Source: CAYRJD01 sp965205925
GTDB lineage: Bacteria; Actinomycetota; Acidimicrobiia; Acidimicrobiales; Poriferisodalaceae
Direction of reading: 5' to 3'
Assembly (NCBI GenBank): GCA_965205925.1
Contig: OZ242183.1
Location: 1,240,001-1,304,000, forward strand
Length of the DNA stretch: 64,000 nucleotides
A model generated the notes under the pieces. It ran no database searches. It was not told the DNA's origin and was given only the letters and a program-made list of their open reading frames with translations. This document shows, one piece after another, positions 7,225 to 16,473 of the stretch. The translations under genes were made by a program, and so were the position numbers. The number at the start of each line of letters is the position of its first letter. Positions within the stretch are counted from its first letter, which is position 1.

Positions 7225-9393
7225 ATGATTGAACGCGTTCGCAACTGGCACTGCTTGAGAGCACACCTACTGGCGCTGCTATGTGCATTTGCGCTGATCG
7301 CGGCGAGCTGCTCAAGCTCCAGTTCGACAGATGATTCAACTAGCGGGGAAGCAGAAGATGAGCAAACCCTCGCAGACGCCAACACTTCTGACGGCGATGC
7401 AGATGTCGCAGGCGATTTGGCTTCATCTGGCCCAGTTCCGCTTACCTACCAGGGCGAGAGGCCCGCACCTGAGTTTCCACCGGGACTGGACTGGTTCAAT
7501 GTTTCACGCCCACTGTCTATGGTTGGCGATCTGCGTTCCAAAATCGTAATTTTGGACTTTTGGACACAAGGTTGCGTCAACTGCCTGCACGTCATTCCAG
7601 ACCTAAAACAGCTTGAAGCCGAGTATCCAGAGGAGTTAGTCGTAGTCGGTGTCCACTGGGCGAAGTTCGATTCTGAACGGACTACCCCTGCGATTGATCA
7701 AGCTGTGCGCCGCTATGGGATTGAGCATCCGGTTGTAAACGACGAGTTTGAACTGCTGCGTAATTCTTATGGTGTTTCGGCTTGGCCAACACTGGTACTG
7801 ATCGACCCGTTTGGCAATGTGGTTGGGCAACACGCGGGCGAAGGCGTCTACGACCTGTTTAAGCCAATCGTGTCGACTATGGCCCAGGAGTATGGCCATA
7901 ACGAATTGCTTGACGTCACGCCCTTAGGTGAACTGCTTCAAGTCAGCGCAGCGTTACCGACGGTGCTCAGCTTTCCAGGCAAAGTGTTGGCGGATGAAGC
8001 GGGGGATCGTCTCTTTATTGCCGACACCGGGCATCATCGTGTGTTGGTAGCCGACCTGACTGGTCGTTTGATTACTGTGATCGGCAACGGCACCGAAGGT
8101 TCGAGCGATGGTGATTTTGCTCTGGCCGAGTTTTCGCGTCCGCAAGGTTTGGCGTTGTCGCAGGACGGTGACGTTTTGTATATCGCCGACCGAGAAAATC
8201 ACACAGTTCGTGCGGCCGACCTGACGTCAAACAGCGTGACTACGGTTGCGGGCACCGGCGAACCAGCTAATGCCTTCTCAGGCGGCGTAGCCACCGAAAC
8301 CGAAATCACCTCACCTTGGGATTTACATCGTGAACAAAACGCGCTGTACATAGCAGGCGCGGGTAGGCACCAGATATGGCAGCTGGATTTGCGAACAGGA
8401 ATGATTGATTTGTTTGCCGGAACAGGCGCTGAGGGCATAAACGACGGACCCCGTCTCACAGCAACCCTGTCGCAACCTTCCGGACTAGCGGCGGCAAACG
8501 GCAAGCTTTATTTCTCTGATCCTGAAGCCAGTGCCATTCGATCCATCTCGTTACGTCTAGATGGTGAGCTACTTACGTTGGTCGGTGAAGGGCTGTTTTC
8601 ATGGGGCGACGAGGTAGGCACCTTTGAGGAAACTCAGCTACAACATGCAATTGGTATTGAAGTAGTCAACGACAATCTGCTCTATGTGGCCGACACTTAT
8701 AACCATCGCATCAAGATTCTGGATCTAGAAACGCAAACGTCAACGACATTGGTGGGTGACGGCACCTCAGGCTTTAGCGATGGGCGAGCAGAGCAAGCGC
8801 AATTGTCCGAGCCAAGTGGTTTAAGCGCTACCTCCGACTCGCTCTATGTGGCTGACACTAATAACCATCGAATCCGAATCCTGGATCTAAGTAGTGGTGA
8901 ACTATCAACCCTGCCCTTGTCAAATCTTGACATAGCGACCATAACCATGACCAGCATTGCGCACGATGATGTAGTGCTGCCACCTCAACAGGTCGCGCCT
9001 GGAGAGTTGATGATCGTGGCCGATTACGTGCTGCCGGATGAGTACAAGTACAACACCGACGGGCGATTTACCTTTGAATGGAGTTCGGACACCACTGCTT
9101 TGGCAGCCATTGACGAACCGCTCTATGAGGCAAAGGGGCCACAGACACCAATTCGCTTTAACGCTGAGTTAGATGCTGACGAGCTGGTTGAAATAGACGC
9201 CTTCGTGTTGCAAGCCGAATCAACCGTGTTCTACTGCCCGGCATTAGATGAAGCGTTTTGCTTGGTGCGCGATGTGACTTTCACCGTACCAATCGAAATA
9301 GTCGCTGAACAAGACGGTGCAGCTAACGAAATAGTTCTAAACCATGTGCTTCCGTCGGCTGAAGATCTTGAGCAACACTTGAGTGCCGGTTAG
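7225..9393 (+). CDS. Lipoprotein with thioredoxin-like domain and NHL beta-propeller (NHLRC2-like)
   Basis: A 722-residue predicted lipoprotein. The signal peptide ends in a lipobox (L-I-A-A-S-C) near residue 29, followed by a Ser/Asp-rich linker. Residues ~75-225 form a thioredoxin-like domain with C-V-N-C (Cys117, Cys120) and the downstream cis-Pro segment 'S-A-W-P-T-L'. From ~235 to ~550 there are repeated NHL blades of the type 'Y-V-A-D-T-x-N-H-R-I-x-I-L-D-L'. A beta-rich C-terminal domain follows. This order is that of NHLRC2. It should face the outside of the membrane and may act in disulfide chemistry or protein binding. The next gene overlaps its end by 11 bases. Confidence 0.85.
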   Translation: MIERVRNWHCLRAHLLALLCAFALIAASCSSSSSTDDSTSGEAEDEQTLADANTSDGDADVAGDLASSGPVPLTYQGERPAPEFPPGLDWFNVSRPLSMVGDLRSKIVILDFWTQGCVNCLHVIPDLKQLEAEYPEELVVVGVHWAKFDSERTTPAIDQAVRRYGIEHPVVNDEFELLRNSYGVSAWPTLVLIDPFGNVVGQHAGEGVYDLFKPIVSTMAQEYGHNELLDVTPLGELLQVSAALPTVLSFPGKVLADEAGDRLFIADTGHHRVLVADLTGRLITVIGNGTEGSSDGDFALAEFSRPQGLALSQDGDVLYIADRENHTVRAADLTSNSVTTVAGTGEPANAFSGGVATETEITSPWDLHREQNALYIAGAGRHQIWQLDLRTGMIDLFAGTGAEGINDGPRLTATLSQPSGLAAANGKLYFSDPEASAIRSISLRLDGELLTLVGEGLFSWGDEVGTFEETQLQHAIGIEVVNDNLLYVADTYNHRIKILDLETQTSTTLVGDGTSGFSDGRAEQAQLSEPSGLSATSDSLYVADTNNHRIRILDLSSGELSTLPLSNLDIATITMTSIAHDDVVLPPQQVAPGELMIVADYVLPDEYKYNTDGRFTFEWSSDTTALAAIDEPLYEAKGPQTPIRFNAELDADELVEIDAFVLQAESTVFYCPALDEAFCLVRDVTFTVPIEIVAEQDGAANEIVLNHVLPSAEDLEQHLSAG

Positions 9394-10792
9394 GCGAGGT
9401 ATCACAGCGCTTAGCGCGCTTGTGTTTTTGGTGGGACTAGTTGCAACACCCGTAACTGTCCAAGCGCAGCCTGAGCACGACTCACCGCTAGTAGCTGTCT
9501 TACGCGGCCCAGGGGAAATCGGATATTGGCTAGTAACTGCCGACGGCAACGTCGAAGTAGTTGGTACGGCGATCGTGCCTTCGTTGGACAGGGCTGAAAT
9601 CGATGGTCAAGTTGTTGGTGCTCGTATCGGTGCCCCCGGAGCGTTGGGAATTTGGCTGAAGTTGGCCGACGGTACCGAAGTGTCTGTGGGTGATCCGGGA
9701 CCGAATGTGGATATCGCTGACGAAAGGCCAACCGGCTGGCTGGTTGGCATGAGTACGCGCCAGCTTTTGCGAGGGTTTTGGTGGCCAAATATTGATACTG
9801 CGTGTACTGCCGAACTTCCAATCAGTGTGCGAGTTGGTCAAACTCTTATGCCTTCGCTCACAGAACAGAACTTTGGTGCTGCAGTTGTACAAGCCCGTGG
9901 GCATCAGATCGGTGGAATATTACTGGAGGGCAGAGCAACCGAGCACATTTGGCGTCGCATCGATGAGCTACAGGAGTTAGCTGGGCGAGTTCCTTTGTTG
10001 TTTGCAGTCGACGAGGAAGGTGGCAGTGTTCAACGCCTGCGAGGAGTGCTGCCACGGTTGACTTCGGCCGCTTCACAAACACTGCTAACGCCAGAGCAGG
10101 TAGCTGAATCTGCTCGCCAACACGCGTTAGCGATGGTGAAGCTGGGGTTCAACATAAATTTCGCTCCTGTGCTTGATGTGGGTGGTGGGCCAGGCATAGG
10201 CAGTCGTTCGTTTAGTGATGACCCAACGGTGGTCACCGAATACGGAGTTGCAACCATTAATGGCATCACCAGCGGAGGAGTGCTGGCGGTGGTTAAGCAT
10301 TTCCCAGGTCATGGGGGAGCTAGCGCTGACTCGCATAAGCAGCTGGCGGTTACCGACCCCATTGACGAACTACGCACTAGTGACCTTGTGCCGTTCACGG
10401 CTGCCATTGGAACCAATCAAGCGGCGGTAATGGTGGGGCATCTCGATGTGCCAGGTCTCACCAATGGCATGCCCGCTTCATTGTCTGTGCAAGCCGTTAC
10501 CGGTTTGTTGCGTGAAGAGCTTGGACATGGTGGGTTGGTTGTTAGCGATTCTCTGATAATGCGAGCCATTGCGGACAAATGGACGGTAGCTCAGGCCGCT
10601 CCATTGGCACTTACTGCAGGGGTCGATCTGCTGCTAGTCGGTAGTTTGAACGACGCTGGAGCGGCCTTTGGTTCAATCACTGCGGCTGTAACACAAGGCC
10701 GTCTTAGCGAGACACGTCTGAACGAAGCTGCTACCAACGTGTTGCGATCCAAAGGTGTTTACGCATGTGAGAAGGTTGGCCGAGTCAGATAG
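9383..10792 (+). CDS. Glycoside hydrolase family 3, NagZ-like beta-N-acetylhexosaminidase (exported)
   Basis: A 469-residue protein beginning at GTG with a signal peptide (V-F-L-V-G-L-V-A-T-P-V-T-V-Q-A around residue 15-27). An extra ~100-residue N-terminal region precedes the GH3 barrel. The NagZ signature 'K-H-F-P-G-H-G' followed by 'A-D-S-H' (about residues 305-317) gives the family's His general acid/base. The 'V-V-S-D-S-L' strand carries the Asp nucleophile near residue 388. Likely substrates are peptidoglycan-derived GlcNAc conjugates or other beta-hexosaminides. It follows the NHL lipoprotein with an 11-base overlap. Confidence 0.87.
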   Translation: MPVRRGITALSALVFLVGLVATPVTVQAQPEHDSPLVAVLRGPGEIGYWLVTADGNVEVVGTAIVPSLDRAEIDGQVVGARIGAPGALGIWLKLADGTEVSVGDPGPNVDIADERPTGWLVGMSTRQLLRGFWWPNIDTACTAELPISVRVGQTLMPSLTEQNFGAAVVQARGHQIGGILLEGRATEHIWRRIDELQELAGRVPLLFAVDEEGGSVQRLRGVLPRLTSAASQTLLTPEQVAESARQHALAMVKLGFNINFAPVLDVGGGPGIGSRSFSDDPTVVTEYGVATINGITSGGVLAVVKHFPGHGGASADSHKQLAVTDPIDELRTSDLVPFTAAIGTNQAAVMVGHLDVPGLTNGMPASLSVQAVTGLLREELGHGGLVVSDSLIMRAIADKWTVAQAAPLALTAGVDLLLVGSLNDAGAAFGSITAAVTQGRLSETRLNEAATNVLRSKGVYACEKVGRVR

Positions 10793-10807
10793 GTAGCTCA
10801 GCTACCT
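10791..10807. terminator. Short inverted repeat between convergent genes
   Basis: A 7-bp perfect stem (AGGTAGC/GCTACCT) with loop TCA overlaps the stop of the glycosidase gene and lies just before the stop of the convergent thiamine-binding gene. There is no T-run on either side, so if it ends transcription it is not a classical intrinsic terminator. Confidence 0.4.
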
Positions 10808-10810
10808 GGC

Positions 10811-12055
10811 CTAACTATCGGGCAAGGTAACGGTGACCACTGGCGGGATTGGGTTTTGCTCTGTGGCAGCATCGCGCACTACCTGCGACCAAGTTAAGCG
10901 CCATAGTTCCCAATTGTTTCCAACGTGAACAGGATCTAACAAGGTGGCTTCGACCCTCACGCCGAATTCGCGCCATTCAGGGGTGCTCAAGATGTCAGCT
11001 CGCGCCGGTCGGCTGCCAAACCGGTCAGGAATCTCGTACTGAAACTCAGGGGAAATCACAAAATCCATAAATTGCCCCGCTGCACGCCGATTGTTTGTGC
11101 CCGCAGTTATGCCGGCATAGTTCACGATGCGGACACAGTCATTACGCACCACACCGATATCAACTGTTACCTCTTCAAGAGGTTGGTGAGTGAGGTTGGG
11201 TTGGTACAGCGCATAAACCGCTGGCATCCCAGATGACCCCCAGGTCACGGACCTCCCTTGTAAGAAGCGCTCAAGATATGCCTCTTCCCACGTCGGTGTA
11301 ATCTGCGCGCCTGCGCGCAACAGCGTGTTGAGCAGTTGGGGCCACGATTCACGACCGATAGCGCCAGAAGTGTCGCCACTGGCGCTGTTGTTTTCATTGG
11401 CCGGATACAAACGTTCAAGTGCCAACAACAAATACAGCCCCATTCGACTTGTGTTGGCATCTGGCAGCACAACTTCGGTTGCATTCTGAGGATCAATCAA
11501 GTCACTCAGACTGGTAGGTGGCGATGGCAACTGCTCATCCGTTTGGTCGGGTAAACGGCCTAGTCGGGGATTGGCAGGAACGGGTGCAGTTTGAAAATAG
11601 CTCGACAGTGCATAGTTCAGGCAGGCATCTAGATAGCTGACTGGGGTTAACCAGTCGTTGGGGACGCGTAGCGCAGGGTCAATGACTTCTGGCAGTAGAG
11701 GAACATATGGCTCAACAAGCGATTCAGTGATTACTAGCTCAAGATCAAGCGTGTCTATGCCTATGACCACGTCGGCCACTGGGTTATCTTCCCAGCGCGT
11801 CAAAAGGTTTACAACTGCTGAGCGATCTTCAAGACGCTGTATCACCACCTCCAAATTTGTTGATTGCTCAAACTCAGCTATGGCTTGCGTGGGTAGATGA
11901 AAATCCTCATGAGTTAGCACGCGCACAACACCGGCGACATTGGAGCTCTGCGCGCAAGCACCAACAAGCAGTAGCACCGCTAGCAACGGTGCAAGCAGTG
12001 CCGACCGAGTATGTAGAACTCGCTGAACCAGGGGTCGGTCTGTTTGACTAGTCAA
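10811..12055 (-). CDS. thiB: Thiamine ABC transporter substrate-binding lipoprotein
   Basis: A solute-binding protein of about 414 residues resembling ThiB/TbpA. A signal peptide ends in a lipobox (L-L-V-G-A-C). The mature start 'V-R-V-L-T-H-E-D-F' and 'D-N-P-V-A-D-V-V-I-G-I-D-T' are typical of ThiB. The in-frame ATG at 12148 would overlap the upstream kinase by 100 bases. TTG at 12055 overlaps it by 8 bases and gives a well-formed signal peptide, so I prefer it. The partner gene is thiamine pyrophosphokinase, which supports thiamine as ligand. No permease or ATPase of this transporter is near. Confidence 0.8.
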   Translation of the reverse strand: MTSQTDRPLVQRVLHTRSALLAPLLAVLLLVGACAQSSNVAGVVRVLTHEDFHLPTQAIAEFEQSTNLEVVIQRLEDRSAVVNLLTRWEDNPVADVVIGIDTLDLELVITESLVEPYVPLLPEVIDPALRVPNDWLTPVSYLDACLNYALSSYFQTAPVPANPRLGRLPDQTDEQLPSPPTSLSDLIDPQNATEVVLPDANTSRMGLYLLLALERLYPANENNSASGDTSGAIGRESWPQLLNTLLRAGAQITPTWEEAYLERFLQGRSVTWGSSGMPAVYALYQPNLTHQPLEEVTVDIGVVRNDCVRIVNYAGITAGTNNRRAAGQFMDFVISPEFQYEIPDRFGSRPARADILSTPEWREFGVRVEATLLDPVHVGNNWELWRLTWSQVVRDAATEQNPIPPVVTVTLPDS

Positions 12056-12788
12056 GCGGGGAAACAATTGCCAACACGGTTCCGTTTTTAACGTGTAACT
12101 GAGCTTGTTCTGTGCTTGTTTGCTTGGTATTCGGCCAACCTGACTCAACCGGGAGTAAGCGAGCGGGTTTATTGCTGAGCCCGCGACTGGAGCCAGGTAA
12201 CAGCGTGTAATCAGACGTCAGGTTCCAACGCAAGCCGTCTGTATTCACCTGTGCTGGCCCACCAACAGCCAACAACGTCAAGACCGAATCAGGGGTCAAA
12301 TCAAGAGTTCGTATGTCGCCCTGCGCTAGGGGCAACACCAAACTGCTACCTACGTAGGCCTTCAAGTCAAAACCTTCTTTTGCCCAGTTGGCCAACCCAA
12401 GCGTTCCAATCAGTAGGTGATCTAGCCGGCCTGCACCACCTGAGAGCACAACAACTTTCCTAGGGCGCAGTTTGCTAGCAAATATCAGCGCTAGTTCTAG
12501 GTCGCTTTCGTTTTTTTCGCTTTTGTGACGTTCTTCTAAAGGCTCTTGTCCGGTTCTAGCGGTGATGAGTTGCCATTGCTCTTGCCATTGCCGCAAGCCC
12601 GCGTCGCTCACGGAATCACGATCACCTATCAGCACCGAAGGTGTGAATCCCAGAGATAGAGCATGATCAAGCCCACTGTCAACTGCGATTACACAAGTTG
12701 GTGGCGTCTCATCGGTCGGAGCAGCAGGAGTGTCAGGACCGCCATCAAAAATCCAAACGCAGGTTGGGTTTAAAGAAGAATGGGTCAC
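12048..12788 (-). CDS. Thiamine pyrophosphokinase
   Basis: A 246-residue cytoplasmic enzyme making thiamine diphosphate from thiamine and ATP. The family motifs are in order: 'V-D-S-G-L-D-H-A' near residue 35, 'L-I-G-D-R-D-S-V' (usually G-D-F-D-S) near 54, 'K-N-E-S-D-L-E-L-A-L' near 91, and 'G-G-A-G-R-L-D-H' near 118. A C-terminal 'T-D-G-L-R-W-N-L' substrate-binding strand follows. The start is GTG. It is transcribed divergently from the penicillin-binding protein, with 73 bases between. The downstream gene is a thiamine-binding protein, so the pair looks like a thiamine salvage unit. Confidence 0.88.
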   Translation of the reverse strand: MTHSSLNPTCVWIFDGGPDTPAAPTDETPPTCVIAVDSGLDHALSLGFTPSVLIGDRDSVSDAGLRQWQEQWQLITARTGQEPLEERHKSEKNESDLELALIFASKLRPRKVVVLSGGAGRLDHLLIGTLGLANWAKEGFDLKAYVGSSLVLPLAQGDIRTLDLTPDSVLTLLAVGGPAQVNTDGLRWNLTSDYTLLPGSSRGLSNKPARLLPVESGWPNTKQTSTEQAQLHVKNGTVLAIVSPLD

Positions 12789-12861
12789 GGTGAAATTCTG
12801 CAGTGCTCGGTAATGACTGGGTGCGGTTCCGCTCGCCTATCGAAGCGGTACTTTTAGAGTC

Positions 12862-15117
12862 TTGCGTTTACTTCGCCGCTTTACTCGGCTACCCGTTTTG
12901 ATTATCTCCGTGCTGCTTTTAGCGGTGTTATTGGCGGGTTCAGCCTGGGCGGCAGGACCTCATCTGTCACGCACGCTTGATGCGGTTGATCGAGAACGCG
13001 AAGAGGTTGATTTTGGACTATTGCCAGGAGCGTTACGCACCAAGGTTTATTCGGCGAGCGGTGGACTAATAGGCGTACTGCGCTACGACATTGACCGGGA
13101 GCTGATCGAGCTTGGTGATGTGAACCAGGATGCAATCGCAACCTTGCTTGCAACCGAAGATGCGAAGTTTTGGGAACATAGCGGAGTTGACCTAAGAGCC
13201 ATGGTTCGCGCCCTCGTGTCAAACGTCTCTGTTGGCAGCATTTCATCGGGTGGCTCCACCATTACTCAGCAGATTGTCAAACTGCGAGTGGTGGGCAATG
13301 AACGGTCCTTCAACCGCAAGATCAAAGAAGCGGTGCTTGCGGCACGATTAGAAGAAGAGTTCACCAAGGCTGAGATCCTTGAATTTTACCTAAACGAGAT
13401 CTATCTGGGTAACGGTGCGTACGGCATACAAGCCGGCGCGGAGACCTATTTCGGTAAAAACGCAGAAGACCTAGACGTTGGTGACATGGCCTTTTTAGCT
13501 GGGTTGATTCGCAGCCCGGGCGTGTTTGACGGATTCGACAAAGGCTTTGAGCAGGTCACTCGCCGCCGCAGCAGTGCCCTTGCTCTAGCCGAAGAAGAGG
13601 GCATCATTACCGCCGCGGAGCGGATGGTGTACGAAAATCGGCCCATCCCACGTGAAAACCTGTCTCCACAGCGCACTGATGAAGATTTACGTCAGGACTA
13701 TTACATAGACGAGGTAACCACTGCGTTACTGAACCTTCCGGCACTTGGTGAAACCACCGAACAACGCTTCAATCAGATTTTTGCTGGCGGGCTTAGAGTC
13801 GAGACCACGCTTCGTCCCGATTTGGAAGCACAGATGCATGCGGCCATAGCGGAAGAGATACCAGAGGCAATTGGATCCTTTGAAGTGGCTATGGCAACCA
13901 TCGATCCCTCAACGGGAGCGATTTTGGCTTTCATTGGAGGTCCGGACTTTTCTGAACTTCAGTACAACCTTGCAACGCAAGGGATGCGCCAGCCTGGATC
14001 TTCATTCAAGCCATACGTACTTGCCACGGCTATTGAACAGATGGGTTACCTTCCGCACGACACCATCAGTGGAAGCGGGCCATGCATATTTCCTAATCCA
14101 CCAATGCCTGACTACACGGTGCACAATTTCGGCGGCAGTGAAGGACGCATAGCCTCGCTCAGGGATCAAACCCTTGCCAGCTCGAACTGCGCTTTTGTGC
14201 GACTAGGGCTAAAAACCGGTCTAGAGAGAGTGGCAGAAACAGCTACGCGCATAATGGGACGCACGGGTGATGAGGCTTTTGAAGCGTTCCCTTCAATCTC
14301 GTTAGGCGCACAAGAGGTAACGGTGCTGGAGCAGGCCAGCGCTTACTCCACTTTTGTTAATGGCGGAGTGCGGCAAGAGCCGTACTACATCTCACGCGTC
14401 GAAGATCGCAACGGAGAATTGCTATACGAGCACGTCCCGCACAGCACTCGAATTTTTTCAGAGACCACCGCTGATTGGATATCGGTCACGCTTGAAGCGA
14501 ACGTTCGAAGCGGTACAGGTACCAGAGCACGACTTGCAAACGGTCATACCGCCGCTGGGAAAACCGGTACTGCCCAAGACTTCACCGATGCTTGGTTTGT
14601 GGGCTTCACTTCGCAATACGTCACCGCTGTGTGGATGGGTGACCCGACAGAAAAAGTTCCAATGCGCGACATCCAAGGTCGCAGCGGAACGGGTGGCTGG
14701 CTTCCCGCTCGCATCTGGGGCAACTACATGGACCGTGCGCTGGAGAACGAGCCCGTTCGATCACTGCCCAATACTCCGCCGCAGGACCGCTCGTCGCAAT
14801 ACCTTTTCTTGCTTGATGAAGTCTGCTCCGTTGTCATCTATGGGCCTGACAAAGTGCCTTTGGCGCAATCAGATGTGGCTTGCAGCATGGTGCAGGTTGA
14901 TCCGATAACGGGCGACCTAACTGCGAAACCTGACGCGATTTGCAGCTTGTACGTTGACACTGAATATGGGGTAGCAAGGCAGGAATTTTTGCCGTGCGCT
15001 GAGATCGACTCTGAGCTTTTACCGGCTCCATCAGTAGTAGAACCAGAGCTGGGCTCGGAAACAGACACAGGCACAGCTGCAAGCCCGCCAGCAAATGCAG
15101 AGGGCATCAATGGGTAA
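12862..15117 (+). CDS. Class A penicillin-binding protein (transglycosylase/transpeptidase)
   Basis: A 751-residue bifunctional peptidoglycan synthase anchored by one N-terminal membrane segment (residues ~8-30). The GT51 domain shows 'T-E-D-A-K-F-W-E-H-S-G' near residue 99 and 'G-G-S-T-I-T-Q-Q' near 131. The transpeptidase domain shows S-S-F-K (Ser380, Lys383), S-x-N (S-S-N-C, near 440) and K-T-G-T near 565. The C-terminal tail has several Cys and is acidic. The start is TTG at 12862. It acts outside the membrane in wall synthesis. The zinc-ribbon gene overlaps its end by 8 bases. Confidence 0.93.
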   Translation: MRLLRRFTRLPVLIISVLLLAVLLAGSAWAAGPHLSRTLDAVDREREEVDFGLLPGALRTKVYSASGGLIGVLRYDIDRELIELGDVNQDAIATLLATEDAKFWEHSGVDLRAMVRALVSNVSVGSISSGGSTITQQIVKLRVVGNERSFNRKIKEAVLAARLEEEFTKAEILEFYLNEIYLGNGAYGIQAGAETYFGKNAEDLDVGDMAFLAGLIRSPGVFDGFDKGFEQVTRRRSSALALAEEEGIITAAERMVYENRPIPRENLSPQRTDEDLRQDYYIDEVTTALLNLPALGETTEQRFNQIFAGGLRVETTLRPDLEAQMHAAIAEEIPEAIGSFEVAMATIDPSTGAILAFIGGPDFSELQYNLATQGMRQPGSSFKPYVLATAIEQMGYLPHDTISGSGPCIFPNPPMPDYTVHNFGGSEGRIASLRDQTLASSNCAFVRLGLKTGLERVAETATRIMGRTGDEAFEAFPSISLGAQEVTVLEQASAYSTFVNGGVRQEPYYISRVEDRNGELLYEHVPHSTRIFSETTADWISVTLEANVRSGTGTRARLANGHTAAGKTGTAQDFTDAWFVGFTSQYVTAVWMGDPTEKVPMRDIQGRSGTGGWLPARIWGNYMDRALENEPVRSLPNTPPQDRSSQYLFLLDEVCSVVIYGPDKVPLAQSDVACSMVQVDPITGDLTAKPDAICSLYVDTEYGVARQEFLPCAEIDSELLPAPSVVEPELGSETDTGTAASPPANAEGING

Positions 15118-15844
15118 ATTTGACGCCCTCTTAGACCTACAAAACATAGATCTCAAGCGCTCACAGATTGCACATGGCATCCAAAACCTGCCGCAACGCT
15201 TAGAACTAACTGATGTTGAGGAGCAGTCAGCCAAGTTGGATCCGGAAGTAAACAGCCTGCGGTCACAGTTAGAGGTCTTGGCCACTAGTCAACAATCACA
15301 CGAAAAAGAAATCGCGCGCCTCACGCAAAAGGCCAACGCTGACAATGAGCGCCTCTATAACGGCAGCATTGCTTCACCGAAGGAGGCAACCGCATTAAGC
15401 CACGAGATCGAAACGTTGCAAGAGCACGTGCGAACCGAAGAGGATGCGGTGCTAGAGCTAATGGAGCAGAGTGAGCCATTACAGACACAGCTGGACGAGT
15501 TGCTCACAAGGCAAAGCGTGTTGGCAACGCAAATTGCGACCTTTTTGCAGCAGATAGCCGAAGCTGAGACCGAAGCCGCTGTCACTGATGACGCAGAGGC
15601 TGCTAAGCGCAACGAGCTTGTCGCCACCATTTGTGATGATCTCGTTGCGCTGTATGAGAAGCATCGCAAGAATGCCTCCGGACAGATTGCGGTCGGTGTA
15701 TTGGACGCAGGAACTTGTTCGGCTTGCAATCTGAGCTTGGCGGCCGGTGAACGTGAGCGCATTCAAGCGTTAGATGTTGATGAACCCACCCAGTGTCCGG
15801 AGTGCGGCGCTTTGCTGCTGCGCGCATCTTCCAAAGAGAGCTGA
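15110..15844 (+). CDS. Zinc-ribbon coiled-coil protein (Rv2229c/CT398-like)
   Basis: A 244-residue protein. Residues ~10-180 are long charged helices with heptads, consistent with a coiled-coil hairpin. The C-terminus carries a C4 zinc ribbon (C-S-A-C, then C-P-E-C about 35 residues later). The conserved 'I-A-S-P-K-E-A-T-A-L' loop near residue 85 is a family hallmark. ATG at 15110 is preferred over 15095 because it opens with the family's 'F-D-A-L-L-D-L-Q' start. The function is unproven; nucleic-acid or secretion-related roles have been suggested for relatives. In actinobacteria this gene is commonly near a histidine phosphatase, as here. Confidence 0.82.
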   Translation: MGKFDALLDLQNIDLKRSQIAHGIQNLPQRLELTDVEEQSAKLDPEVNSLRSQLEVLATSQQSHEKEIARLTQKANADNERLYNGSIASPKEATALSHEIETLQEHVRTEEDAVLELMEQSEPLQTQLDELLTRQSVLATQIATFLQQIAEAETEAAVTDDAEAAKRNELVATICDDLVALYEKHRKNASGQIAVGVLDAGTCSACNLSLAAGERERIQALDVDEPTQCPECGALLLRASSKES

Positions 15845-15894
15845 TCTGTCGATCCAGGTTGTAGCTGCGTGCCGCGAATAGCGCTGAGTGAAAA

Positions 15895-16443
15895 GTGTTG
15901 ATCTGGTTTGTGGCGACGGCACTAGTCGCAATGTGGTTTACATTTCGCGATCCAGCTATTGATCACCGCATGGTGGCGTTCGGTGCATTAGTGCCCGATG
16001 CCATTGACATACCTCTGTCTGTGGTTCTTAGCGAAGATTCCGTTTGGGATGGTGCCGGGTTTGCTCATGCGCTAGTTGTTCCCGTGGCCGTGCTTGTTGG
16101 TGTGATGTTGATCACTCTCGGTCGGCGGCATGTAAGACGGCGTTGGCTGATGTTGCCGATCGGAATGTTTTGGCACTTGGTGTTTGACGGCGCTTGGGCT
16201 TCGCCTGCGCTTTTTGGATGGCCATTCAGTGGAGAAGCTCTTCACACATACGCACAGAACCTGCCGCTAGCGCAGCGAGGCTTGATAACGAATGTGGCGT
16301 TTGAGGTTGTTGGCGTGTTATTGCTGGCATGGCTTTGGCGCACCTGGGAGCTCAAAGATCAAGCGAAGCGAATGCTTTTTTGGCGTACTGGGCGACTTGA
16401 CTCATCTTTGGCGTCATTACGCCCGAAGAAATCATTGGACTAG
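15895..16443 (+). CDS. Integral membrane protein, YdjM-like His/Asp pattern
   Basis: A 182-residue protein with about four membrane segments. Conserved-looking polar residues sit in or near them: 'D-P-A-I-D-H' near residue 22, 'P-D-A-I-D' near 38, His near 60 and 'W-H-L-V-F-D-G-A-W' near 88. This pattern resembles the YdjM/metal-dependent membrane hydrolase group and an actinobacterial hypothetical family found near rnpB. The start is GTG at 15895. The activity is not known, and assignment to a hydrolase family is tentative. Confidence 0.6.
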   Translation: MLIWFVATALVAMWFTFRDPAIDHRMVAFGALVPDAIDIPLSVVLSEDSVWDGAGFAHALVVPVAVLVGVMLITLGRRHVRRRWLMLPIGMFWHLVFDGAWASPALFGWPFSGEALHTYAQNLPLAQRGLITNVAFEVVGVLLLAWLWRTWELKDQAKRMLFWRTGRLDSSLASLRPKKSLD

Positions 16444-16473
16444 ATCAAAGAAAATGAGAAAAGCAGGAAAGCA

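Noticed and set aside
12789..12861. TPP riboswitch upstream of the thiamine kinase.
   Set aside because: The gap is only 73 bases and lacks the conserved THI-box sequences.
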